Assembly: GCF_024585165.1 (NCBI RefSeq)
Contig: NZ_CP029008.1
Coordinates: 372,001-436,000 of the forward strand
Length of the DNA: 64,000 nt
Direction of reading: 5' to 3'
Origin: Bradyrhizobium sp. WBOS07
GTDB taxonomy: Bacteria; Pseudomonadota; Alphaproteobacteria; Rhizobiales; Xanthobacteraceae
Shown: one piece after another, positions 9,148 to 18,096 of the stretch
Layout: each line of letters begins with the position of its first letter
Numbering within the stretch: position 1 is the first letter of the stretch
Translations under genes and position numbers: made by a program
The notes under the pieces: generated by a model
Seen by the model: only the letters and a program-made list of their open reading frames with translations
Databases searched by the model: none
What the model was told of the DNA's origin: nothing

Positions 9148-10023
9148 TCAGACCTTCTTGCGGACGTGGTGGCCGAATAGGCCTTCGGGCTTCAGGAGCA
9201 GCACGGCGAGCAGCACGAGATAGGGCGCGACATCCTTCCAGCCTTCGGGCAGGTAGAAGCCGGCCATGCTCTCGATCACGCCGATCAGGACGCCGCCGAC
9301 CACCGCGCCCGGGATCGAGCCGAAGCCGCCGAGCACCGCGGCCGGGAACGCCTTGAGGCCGAGCACGAGGCCGACATTGGAATGGATGAAGGTGATCGGC
9401 GCCAGCAGCACGCCGGCGCAGGTCGCAACCGCCGCGCTGATCGCCCAGACGATCGACACCACGCGCTTGACCGGAATGCCCATGTAGTAGGCCGCCAGCA
9501 TGTTCTCGGAGCTGGCCCGCATCGCGGTGCCGAGCGTGGTCTTGTTGAAGAACAGCCACAACAGCGTGCACAGGATCATCGTCGCCGCGATCACCGACAG
9601 CTTGTCGTAGGCGAGCACCAGCGAGCCGATCCGCAGCACGCCCTGGCTGAACGGGGTCTCGATCTTCAGATCGTCGGTGCCCCAGATCATGCCGGCGATC
9701 GAGCGCAGGAAATAGCCGAGGCCGATGGTCGCCATGATGATGGAGAACTGGGGATAGCCGAGGATCGGCCGCACCACCACGCGCTCCGCCAGCATGCCGA
9801 ACAGCGCCATCGCGGCCACCGCGCCGGCAAAGCCGATCCAGTAGTTCAGGCCCATCATGCCGATGAAGGTGAAGGCGAAGAAGCCGCCGAGCATCATCAG
9901 ATCGCCCTGGGCGAAATTGACCACCTCGGTGGCCTTGTAGACGAGCACGAAGCCGAGCGCGATCAGCCCGTAGACGCAGCCGAGCGCAACACCGCTGACC
10001 AGCTGCTGAACGAAATCCAGCAT
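9148..10023 (-). CDS. Branched-chain amino-acid-type ABC transporter permease, LivH-like
   Basis: A 291-residue membrane permease beginning MLDFVQQLVSGVALGCVYGL at ATG 10023. Longer in-frame starts upstream give a non-hydrophobic, unlikely N-terminus. LivH features are GCVYGLIALGFVLVYKATEVVNFAQGDLMMLG and the coupling-loop region TTLGTAMRASSENMLAAYYMG. First gene of the minus-strand operon livH-M-G-F-ligase-binding protein. About 250 bases separate it from the divergent ABC exporter. Confidence 0.9.
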   Translation of the reverse strand: MLDFVQQLVSGVALGCVYGLIALGFVLVYKATEVVNFAQGDLMMLGGFFAFTFIGMMGLNYWIGFAGAVAAMALFGMLAERVVVRPILGYPQFSIIMATIGLGYFLRSIAGMIWGTDDLKIETPFSQGVLRIGSLVLAYDKLSVIAATMILCTLLWLFFNKTTLGTAMRASSENMLAAYYMGIPVKRVVSIVWAISAAVATCAGVLLAPITFIHSNVGLVLGLKAFPAAVLGGFGSIPGAVVGGVLIGVIESMAGFYLPEGWKDVAPYLVLLAVLLLKPEGLFGHHVRKKV

Positions 10024-10272
10024 TGACGCGCGTCCTCCCGATGCAACCGGCGGCTCTTCCCGACCGCCGTGCCGCATCTTGTGTCCAGTCGCTACGCAGT
10101 CGTTTCGCTGCGTTAGCGCCATTTGTCCGGAACCAATTCAGCCTGAACCGCTCAGCCCTGTCAACAAACGGTGACTTGTAGGGGTGACTTGCCTTTAGTC
10201 CAATCCGGATGACGGAATTTGCTGCAGCGCGATTCACCGTGCCGAAACATCTTCGGAGCATGGTCGGAAGCG

Positions 10273-11042
<770 letters not shown>

Positions 11043-11046
<4 letters not shown>

Positions 11047-12569
11047 GCTCGGCGACCGCGCTCTCCTGGTTCGCCCGCCACGAGCTCCGGCTCGCCTGGC
11101 GCGAATGGTTCGCCATGATGACCGGCGGACGGCGCAAGCGGACGCGCGCCGCTATCATCGGCCTCGTCTGCTTCGCCGCGCTGCTGCACCTGCCGGCCTG
11201 GGCGGTGATCGGCCGTTTCGCCGATTTGCAGCTGCCGCTCGACAAATCCTCGCTGATCGTGATCTCGGCGACGATCTTTCTCGCCTGGACCTTGATGCTG
11301 TCGCAGGCGATCGAATCGGTGACGCGGGTGTTTTACGCCCGTGCCGATCTCGACCTGATCATGTCCTCGCCGGCGCGGCTCGCCAATCTGTTCTCGGTCC
11401 GAATCGCCGCGATCGCGCTGACCGTCACTGCGATGGCGCTGCTGTTCTCGACGCCCTTCATCGACGTGCTCGTGATCGGCGGCGGCGCGCGCTGGCTGGC
11501 GGCGTTCGGGGGCGTCGTCGCCATGGGCCTGTCGGCCGCGGCGATCGCGATCGCCGTCACCATCCTGTTGTTTCGCCTGATCGGCCCGGCGCGGACGCGC
11601 CTGATTGCCCAGATTCTCGCAGCGATCATCGGCGCCGGCTTCGTGATCGCGCTCCAGGTCGCCGCGATCATGTCCTACGGCACGCTGTCGCGCTTCACCA
11701 TTTTGACCTCCGGGACCTTGGCCGCCTACGCCCCCGACGTCGACAGCATCTGGTGGTGGCCGGCGCGGGCCGTGATGGGTGACAACGAGGCCCTGCTGCT
11801 GCTCCTGGCGCTCGCTCTGGTGCTGCTCGGAAGCGTCATGGCGATCTTCTCGCACCGCTTCGCCGACACGGCGATCGACGCCGCGGCCTATGGCGCGTCC
11901 GGCGGCAGGCGTGCGAGGGAGCGGCCGTTCCGCAGCGGCTCGCGGCAACAGGCGCTGCGGCGCAAGGAATTCTCGCTGCTCTGGCGCGATCCCTGGCTGA
12001 TCTCGCAGACCCTGATGCAGCTGCTTTATCTGGTGCCGCCGGCCCTGCTGCTCTGGCGCAATTTTGGCGACAGCTCGGCGGCGCTGACGCTGATCACGCC
12101 CGTCATCGTGATGGCGGCCGGCCAGCTCGCCGGCGGACTTGCCTGGCTGACGATCTCGGGCGAGGACGCGCCCGACCTGGTCGCGACGGCGCCGTTGACG
12201 CCATCCAGCCTCATCCGCGCCAAGATCGAGGTGGTGCTGATCGCGATCGCCGTCATCTTCTGCCCGCTGGTCGCGGCACTCGCTTTCGCCTCGCCCTATC
12301 AGGCCGCGATCAGTGCCGGCGCGGTCATCGTCAGCGCGGCCTGCGCGACGGCGATCCAGCTCTGGTTCCGGGTGCAGGCCCGGCGCAGCCAATTCCGGCG
12401 CCGCCAGACCTCGTCGCGGCTGGCGACCATTGCCGAAGCCTTCTCCTCGATCGGCTGGGCCGCGACGGCAGCGCTGCTGCTCGCGCTCCCCGTCGCGGGC
12501 CTCATCAGCGGCCTGATCACCGCGGGCCTCGTTGCGGTCACCTGGAAGTTCAGCCCAAGACGGGACTAG
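11043..12569 (+). CDS. ABC transporter permease partner of the upstream ATPase
   Basis: A 508-residue membrane protein with about ten to twelve hydrophobic helices, translated from the overlapping ATGA at 11043. The N-terminal segment ARHELRLAWREW resembles the cytoplasmic start of ABC-2-type permeases. A central basic loop (residues about 290-315) contains RRKEFSLLWRDPWLISQTL, a motif often seen in such permeases. The substrate is not identifiable; a two-component exporter is the simplest reading. Confidence 0.75.
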
Positions 12570-12690
12570 AAGGCGGGACTAGGATGAGGGGGCGACAGGT
12601 GCGACACTGACGCGCTGTTGATCGCCGGCTGTTGGCGCGGCTCGGCATTGCACGCTACACTTTGTCCCGGGCGTCATCGGGGACGGATTC

Positions 12691-13503
12691 ATGTGGCGAC
12701 TTGTTTCGGCGGCTTTGGCGCTGTTCGGCGCAGCTCTCTCACCTGCCCTCGCCCAGCAGCCCCAGCGCAGCGAGTGCCTGGCGATGGCGAACGCGGCGCC
12801 CCGTGCGATGCCGGTCGCGTTCCGGCGGGCGGCGGCCGCTGCCGAGGTCGAGATCAGCTATGCCGGCCATTCCACCTATTACATCGACACGCCCGGCGGC
12901 TTGCGCATCGCGACCGATTACAGCGGGGCCTATCAGGTGGGACGGCTGCCCGACGTCGCCACCATGAACCGCGCCCATAGCACCCACTACACTCTTTTCC
13001 CCGACAGGCGCATTCCGCACGTGCTCCACGGCTGGAGCGACGACGGCAAGCCGGCGATCGTGTCGGAACGCATCGGCGATGCCTTCATCCGGAATGTCAC
13101 GACCGACATCCGCCGCTATTTCGGCGACGATGCCGGCTCCGACATGATCCGCGACGGCAATTCGATCTTCATCTTCGAGGTCGCGGGCCTCTGCATCGGC
13201 CATCTCGGCCACCTCCATCACAAGCTCGACGACAGCCATTTCGCCCAGATCGGGCGGCTCGATATCGTGATGGTGCCGATCGACGGCACCTACACCATGT
13301 CGCTGGACGGCATCTCCGAGATCACCAAGCGGTTGCGGGCCTCGGTGGTGCTGCCGATGCACCGCTTCGCGACCCCGCTCGACGACTTCATGCGTCGGAT
13401 CGGCCAGCATTTCGAGATCGACCGGCACTCTGGGCGGTCCTTCCGGATGTCGCGGGATGCGCTGCCGTCGAAGCCGACGGTGATCATCCTCGACGGGGTC
13501 TGA
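12691..13503 (+). CDS. Exported metallo-beta-lactamase-fold protein with an atypical metal motif
   Basis: A 270-residue protein with a signal peptide (cut near ALAQ, residue 22). The fold is the COG2220/UlaG-like class: ISYAGHSTYYIDTPGG, then DYSGAY, later LCIGHLGHLHHKL and VVLPMHRF. The usual HxHxDH zinc motif is replaced by RAHSTH at residues 94-99, and the usual GDL Asp after HLG is His174. A changed metal set or loss of hydrolase activity is possible. The gene stands alone between the exporter and a small cytoplasmic protein. Confidence 0.75.
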   Translation: MWRLVSAALALFGAALSPALAQQPQRSECLAMANAAPRAMPVAFRRAAAAAEVEISYAGHSTYYIDTPGGLRIATDYSGAYQVGRLPDVATMNRAHSTHYTLFPDRRIPHVLHGWSDDGKPAIVSERIGDAFIRNVTTDIRRYFGDDAGSDMIRDGNSIFIFEVAGLCIGHLGHLHHKLDDSHFAQIGRLDIVMVPIDGTYTMSLDGISEITKRLRASVVLPMHRFATPLDDFMRRIGQHFEIDRHSGRSFRMSRDALPSKPTVIILDGV

Positions 13504-13568
13504 GACGCAATTTTCTCCAAGCCGGCCGCCGGCCGGTCGTGTTGATCTGCCTGCAACAGGAGAGCGAC

Positions 13569-14090
13569 ATGACCGACTTTGCCAGACTGTTGCACGCGGA
13601 CGGACCGAACCCCGAGCATGCGGCGGCGCTTCAGCTCTATGGCCGCTTCGTCGGCGACTGGGATGCCGAGATCACCGCCCATGGATCCGATGGCACGAGA
13701 CACACCGCCGCCGGCGAGATTCATTTCGGCTGGGTGCTGGAGGGCCGTGCCGTCCAGGACGTCTGGATGATACCCCGGCCGACGGGCGCGCCGGCCTTCC
13801 CGATCGCCGGCAATTGGTACGGCACGACGCTACGCGTTTACGATCCAACCATCGATGCATGGCGGATTTCCTGGTTCGATCCCGCCCGCAGCGTCTTCCG
13901 CCACCAGACCGGCCGTCCGCGCGGAGAGGACATCGTGCAGGAAGGCACCACCGAAGCCGGCGAATTGACGCGGTGGAGCTTCACGGAGATCAGCCAGGAC
14001 TCCTTCCATTGGCTCGGCGAAACCAAGCCCGCAGCGGCGCAGGATTGGCGGCTGACGGCGGAAGTCAAAGCACGACGGCGCTGGCCCTAG
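13569..14090 (+). CDS. Conserved hypothetical protein (DUF1579-like beta-rich fold)
   Basis: A 173-residue soluble protein starting at ATG 13569, chosen because ACAGGAGAGCGAC precedes it at ideal spacing. The sequence contains LYGRFVGDWDAEIT, EIHFGWVLEGRAVQDVW and a tryptophan-rich second half (IDAWRISWFDPAR). This pattern resembles DUF1579-type small beta-barrel proteins. No catalytic motif is visible and no function is assigned. Confidence 0.6.
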   Translation: MTDFARLLHADGPNPEHAAALQLYGRFVGDWDAEITAHGSDGTRHTAAGEIHFGWVLEGRAVQDVWMIPRPTGAPAFPIAGNWYGTTLRVYDPTIDAWRISWFDPARSVFRHQTGRPRGEDIVQEGTTEAGELTRWSFTEISQDSFHWLGETKPAAAQDWRLTAEVKARRRWP

Positions 14091-14118
14091 GCATCGGCCG
14101 GCCGTGATATCGAAACGA

Positions 14119-14154
14119 GAAGAGGGGCCGGGATGTCGATCCCGGCCCCTCTTC
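14119..14154. terminator. Perfect 16-bp hairpin between convergent genes
   Basis: GAAGAGGGGCCGGGAT at 14119-14134 pairs perfectly with ATCCCGGCCCCTCTTC at 14139-14154 around a GTCG loop. It lies between the convergent genes ending at 14090 and 14195 and probably ends both transcripts, although neither side has a long T-run. Confidence 0.7.
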
Positions 14155-14194
14155 GTCGTGGCCGCTGGGAAGCGTCCTTGAAACCTTTTTGTCC

Positions 14195-14644
14195 TTAGCC
14201 GGCACCCATCAGCGAGGCCGGACGGGGCGCGCCGGTGGAGACGAACATCTTCTTCAGCTTGTTGACGACGCGGATCAGGAAGCCGATCATCACGGGATTG
14301 GTCTTGCGGCAGAAGGCGATCTTCTTGACGTGGCCTTCGACATGCCATTTGGCATGCGCGCCGTCGCGGAAGAAGATGACGTCGCCGGGGCCGTAGCGCT
14401 TCGGCGGCATGCCGTCGCTCTCGAGCACGATCGATCCTTCCATGATCATGATCGTCTCGTCGATGTCGTAGTACCAGTTGAAGCGCCCTTCGGTGCAGTA
14501 CCAGACGATGGTCTGGGCGGTGCGGTCTTCGCTGGTGGACAGGACGCGCGAGCGCGCGACCGGATTGCCCTCGATGATCCAAGAGGGCTCGATCGGGCTC
14601 GGCTCGAGGTCCACGTTGAAACTGCCGACTTCAATCAATGCCAT
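14195..14644 (-). CDS. Cupin-domain protein
   Basis: A 149-residue protein with a single cupin barrel. DETIMIMEGSIVLESDG and RYGPGDVIFFRDGAHAKWHV are the two conserved cupin motifs, close to the (S)-ureidoglycine aminohydrolase/DUF861 type. The only histidines of motif 2 are H in GAHAKWH, and motif 1 has few metal ligands, so metal binding is uncertain. It is monocistronic. Function unknown. Confidence 0.75.
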   Translation of the reverse strand: MALIEVGSFNVDLEPSPIEPSWIIEGNPVARSRVLSTSEDRTAQTIVWYCTEGRFNWYYDIDETIMIMEGSIVLESDGMPPKRYGPGDVIFFRDGAHAKWHVEGHVKKIAFCRKTNPVMIGFLIRVVNKLKKMFVSTGAPRPASLMGAG

Positions 14645-14926
14645 TTGCTTCCTCGGAAATGATATTTTGCGGCCGGCTCCGGCCGGGAGTGTTCGAAAGA
14701 TGCACGGACGCTAGTCGCCCGTTTCTAATTCTTTCTTACATCGATTCCGAGAATCAGCCGGAAGCAACACGTGCAGACGGTTAACGTCGCAATTCCCTTG
14801 CAAATCCGCGGACATGACCAGGTCCAACCCGGGTGCGACAAAGTGCGCAGGCGCCGGAACGGAGCCCAACAATGCCGTTGCGGCCGCGCTCCGCCGCTCG
14901 TCAGCGATCAAACAGGGCGATCCAGA

Positions 14927-16183
14927 CTACTTCGCCCACTCGCCCTTGCGGAATACCGGCACCTTGCTGCCGTCGGGCAGGATGCCGTCGATATCGGTCT
15001 CGGCGGAGCCGATCATCCAGTCGATATGGATCAGGCTCTGGTTGCCGCCTTGCGCCGCGATCTGCTGCGGGGTGAGCTGCGCGCCATTGACGAAGCATTT
15101 CGAATAGCATTGGCCGAGCGCGATGTGAGATGCCGCGTTCTCGTCGAACAGCGTGTTGTAGAACAACAGCCCGCTCTGCGAGATCGGCGAGGAATGCGGC
15201 ACCAGCGCCACTTCGCCGAGCCGGCGCGCGCCCTCGTCGGTGTCGAGCACCTTGTTCAGCACCTCCGCGCCGCGCGAGGCCTTTGCGTCGACGATCTTGC
15301 CGTCCTCGAAGCGCACCGCGATGTTGTCGATCAGCGTGCCCTGGTAGGACAGCGGCTTCGAGCTGACGACATGGCCGTAGACGCGCCGGCAATGCGGCGT
15401 GGTGAAGACCTCTTCGGTCGGGATGTTGGCGTTACAGCTGATGCCGTTCTTGGAGAGCGAGGCACCGCCCTCCCATTCGTGGCCGTCGGCCAGGCCGATG
15501 GTGAGGTCGGTGCCCGGTCCTGAATATTGCAGGGCGCGAAAGCGCTGGCCGTTGAGCCAGTTGGTCCGCTCGCGCAGCACCGCATTGTGGCTGGTCCAAT
15601 TGGCCATCGCATCCTCGCGATCGACGCGGGACGCCGCGAAAATTGCATCCGCGAGCTTGCCGACCGCGATCTCCTCGGGATCGTTGGGGAAGACCTGCTT
15701 GGCCCAGGACGGGCTCGGATAGGCGATGATGTTCCAGTTGGTGTCGAAATTGACGATCTTCTCCAGCGCGGGCTGATACGCCATCGAATTCGCCTTGCTC
15801 GCGCGCGCCACCTTGGACGGATCCTCGCCCGACAGCAGCATCGGGTTGTCGCCGACGATGGCGAGCCGCGCGGTGTTCTCAGAGAACGCCTTGGCCATGC
15901 CCTCATAGAGCCAGCCGGCGGCACGATCGAAACTGCTGTCATGGCCGTGGCGGTAGCGCGCCAACGTCATCTCCTCATCCGACAGGATCGGCGTCACGAT
16001 ACCGGCGCCGGCCTTGTAGGCGTGCACGGCGATCCGCCTGACCAGCGGCAGCGCGATCGCGGGCGCCGTGAGCAGCAGATCCTGTCCCGGCCGCAAGCCC
16101 AGGCCCACCTTCACCGCCACCTCGGCCAGCCGGTCGAGCTTCGCGGGATCGATGGGAGCGTTGGAATTGCGGTGATCAGTCAT
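14927..16183 (-). CDS. M29-family metalloaminopeptidase (AmpS/thermophilic type)
   Basis: A 418-residue cytoplasmic peptidase that removes N-terminal residues using two metal ions. Expected ligand regions are present: IPTEEVFTTPHCRRVYGHV in the middle, EVALVPHSSPISQSGLLFYN with FDENAASHIALG, and the C-terminal HIDWMIGS. The N-terminal half (VGLGLRPGQDLLLTAP) matches the family. Length is normal (about 410-420). The start ATG 16183 follows a normal intergenic gap. Probably a general peptide-turnover enzyme. Confidence 0.88.
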   Translation of the reverse strand: MTDHRNSNAPIDPAKLDRLAEVAVKVGLGLRPGQDLLLTAPAIALPLVRRIAVHAYKAGAGIVTPILSDEEMTLARYRHGHDSSFDRAAGWLYEGMAKAFSENTARLAIVGDNPMLLSGEDPSKVARASKANSMAYQPALEKIVNFDTNWNIIAYPSPSWAKQVFPNDPEEIAVGKLADAIFAASRVDREDAMANWTSHNAVLRERTNWLNGQRFRALQYSGPGTDLTIGLADGHEWEGGASLSKNGISCNANIPTEEVFTTPHCRRVYGHVVSSKPLSYQGTLIDNIAVRFEDGKIVDAKASRGAEVLNKVLDTDEGARRLGEVALVPHSSPISQSGLLFYNTLFDENAASHIALGQCYSKCFVNGAQLTPQQIAAQGGNQSLIHIDWMIGSAETDIDGILPDGSKVPVFRKGEWAK

Positions 16184-16296
16184 GCCGGGCCCTCTGCCGA
16201 AAGTCTCTGGTTCAATCTAAGCCTAGCACCGCAAGGCGCAAGTGCGCGAGCACCTTGCGACACGGAGAAGATACGCAGTTTCACGCATATTGGTTT

Positions 16297-17658
16297 TCAA
16301 CGCGTTGCCGATTTCAGCACCCGGTCAACCATGGCAGGCGCGAGTCCGAGGTAATTTTTCGGTGAGGTGAGCGCCTCGATTGTGACACGGTCGATGCGGC
16401 TCGAGACGCGGGAGTCGGAGGAGAGCGCATCCGCCAGGCTCAAGCCCTTGTCATTGGCGAGCCGGCAGGCGTCATAAACCACGTCATGGGCCTCCTGCCG
16501 GCCGAGCTGCGGCGCGAGGCCCATCATGACTGCTTCGGCCACGATCAGGCCGCGGCTGATCGCGAGATTGTCGTTCATCTTCGCCTCGTCCACGATGAGG
16601 CCCGCAAGCGCGAACTTCGCCTGATGCAGCGCGCCGGCGGTCAGCACGAAGCTTTCGGGGATGGCCATCCATTCGGCGTGCCAGGGACCCGTGGCGCGCT
16701 CGAAATCCTGCACCATGGCGTCGAGCATGAGGCCGGCGTGCTGGCGCACCGCCTTGGACGCCGCCAGCATCAATTCCGACGAGATCGGATTGCGCTTCTG
16801 CGGCATGGTCGAGGAGGCGCCGCGACCCTTGACGAAGGGTTCGTAGACTTCGCCGAACTCGGTCGAGGCCATGATCATGATGTCGAGCGCGATCTTGCCG
16901 AGCGAGCCGGTGACGAGCGCAAGGAAGTTCACGGCCTCGGCAAAGCCGTCGCGCGCGACGTGCCAGGTCGAGACGGGAACGCCGAGCTTCAGCTCGGCGC
17001 AGAGTGCCTCCTGCACCTCGAATCCCTTGTCGCCGAGCGAGGCGAGCGTACCGGCGGCGCCGGCGAACTGACCGACCAGCACGCGCGGCTTCAACTGCGC
17101 CAGCCGCTCGGCGTGGCGATCGAACATGGCGAGCCAGATCGCGGTCTTGTAGCCGAAGGTCACCGGCAGCGCCTGCTGAAGATGGGTGCGGCCGGCCATC
17201 GGCGTGTCGCGGTGGCGTCTCGAGAGGTTCGCCAGGATGCCGCGGAGCTCGTCGATGTCCCGCGCCACGATCTCGAGCGCAGCGCGGAGCTGCAGCACCA
17301 CGGCGGTATCCATGATGTCCTGCGTCGTCGCGCCCCAATGCACGTAGCGGCCCGCCTCGCCGCACTGCTTCACCATCTGATGCACCAAGGGGAGGATCGG
17401 ATATCCGACGATGTCGGTCTCCTGCCTGAGCAGATCGAAATCCAGCGCGGCGACGTCGGTCCGCGCCGCGATCGCCTCGGCCGCCTGCTGCGGGATCACG
17501 CCACATCTGGCTTCCGCCTTCGCCAGCGCCACCTCGACCTCGGCATAGCGCGCGACCAGCGCGACGTCGGAGAACACCTCGCGCATCTCGGGCGTGCCAA
17601 AGGCATCGCGGAACAGCATGGAATCGAGCACGGTGGTGGAAGCGCTGAAGGCGGGCAT
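16297..17658 (-). CDS. Class-II lyase, 3-carboxymuconate cycloisomerase/adenylosuccinate lyase family
   Basis: A 453-residue fumarase/aspartase-superfamily enzyme. The family signature ASSTMPQKRNPISSE lies near residues 275-290, and the conserved HWGATTQDIMDTA (about residues 105-120) and GRTHLQQALPVTFG blocks are present. I start it at ATG 17658 (MPAFSASTTVLDS). The blocks look closer to PcaB-type 3-carboxy-cis,cis-muconate cycloisomerase than to PurB, but there are no other protocatechuate genes nearby. The reaction is therefore left open. Confidence 0.8.
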   Translation of the reverse strand: MPAFSASTTVLDSMLFRDAFGTPEMREVFSDVALVARYAEVEVALAKAEARCGVIPQQAAEAIAARTDVAALDFDLLRQETDIVGYPILPLVHQMVKQCGEAGRYVHWGATTQDIMDTAVVLQLRAALEIVARDIDELRGILANLSRRHRDTPMAGRTHLQQALPVTFGYKTAIWLAMFDRHAERLAQLKPRVLVGQFAGAAGTLASLGDKGFEVQEALCAELKLGVPVSTWHVARDGFAEAVNFLALVTGSLGKIALDIMIMASTEFGEVYEPFVKGRGASSTMPQKRNPISSELMLAASKAVRQHAGLMLDAMVQDFERATGPWHAEWMAIPESFVLTAGALHQAKFALAGLIVDEAKMNDNLAISRGLIVAEAVMMGLAPQLGRQEAHDVVYDACRLANDKGLSLADALSSDSRVSSRIDRVTIEALTSPKNYLGLAPAMVDRVLKSATR

Positions 17659-17790
17659 GGGCGTTTCTTCGTGGTTGGTGTTTTGGGTGGGAGATAGCTT
17701 ACGCAGTCGGCGCAGCTCGGCAAAGGACATTCACCGTTCGCCACATCCACCACACGGCTGCGTCATGACAACACGTCACGCTTTCACCCC

Positions 17791-17918
17791 GTCATCCAGA
17801 GGTGCGAGACATGGGACACAACGCGTCCCATGGGGAGCCTCGAAGGATGAGCGGCCGCGATGCAGCCGGGCCGTCCATCCTTCGAGGCCTCCGCTACGCT
17901 CCGGCGCCTCAGGATGAC
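17791..17918. repeat. Nested palindromic intergenic repeat (GTCATCC...GGATGAC)
   Basis: Terminal GTCATCC/GGATGAC arms enclose two further inverted repeats: CATGGGAC/GTCCCATG (17810-17832) and CCTCGAAGGATG/CATCCTTCGAGG (17838-17887). It has the layout of repeats scattered in Bradyrhizobium genomes. The rest of the 17659-18096 gap shows no gene. Confidence 0.75.
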
Positions 17919-18096
17919 GATGTTGGGTGGCGAGCGGTTACAACCTGGTCGCGGTTGTATTCCCTCCGAAAACCGCATGACTGCCATCACGCAATCTCGA
18001 TGAACCAGGCGGGCCTTTCGACAGACACATGGCTTTCGACCCAAATTTCTTTTCATTTAGCCCATCCGATATCGCAATGAGGCCTGAGTTTTCGAC

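Noticed and set aside
10124..10137. TTGTCCGGAACCAA upstream of the LivH-like gene as a FixK box
   Set aside because: It has TTG-N8-CAA spacing but T and C at the positions where FixK2 sites need A/C and T/G, and little symmetry.
13524..13555. TTGATCTGCCTGCAA near 13540 as an FNR/FixK site
   Set aside because: The half sites are separated by 9 rather than 8 bases, and it overlaps the leader next to a ribosome-binding site.
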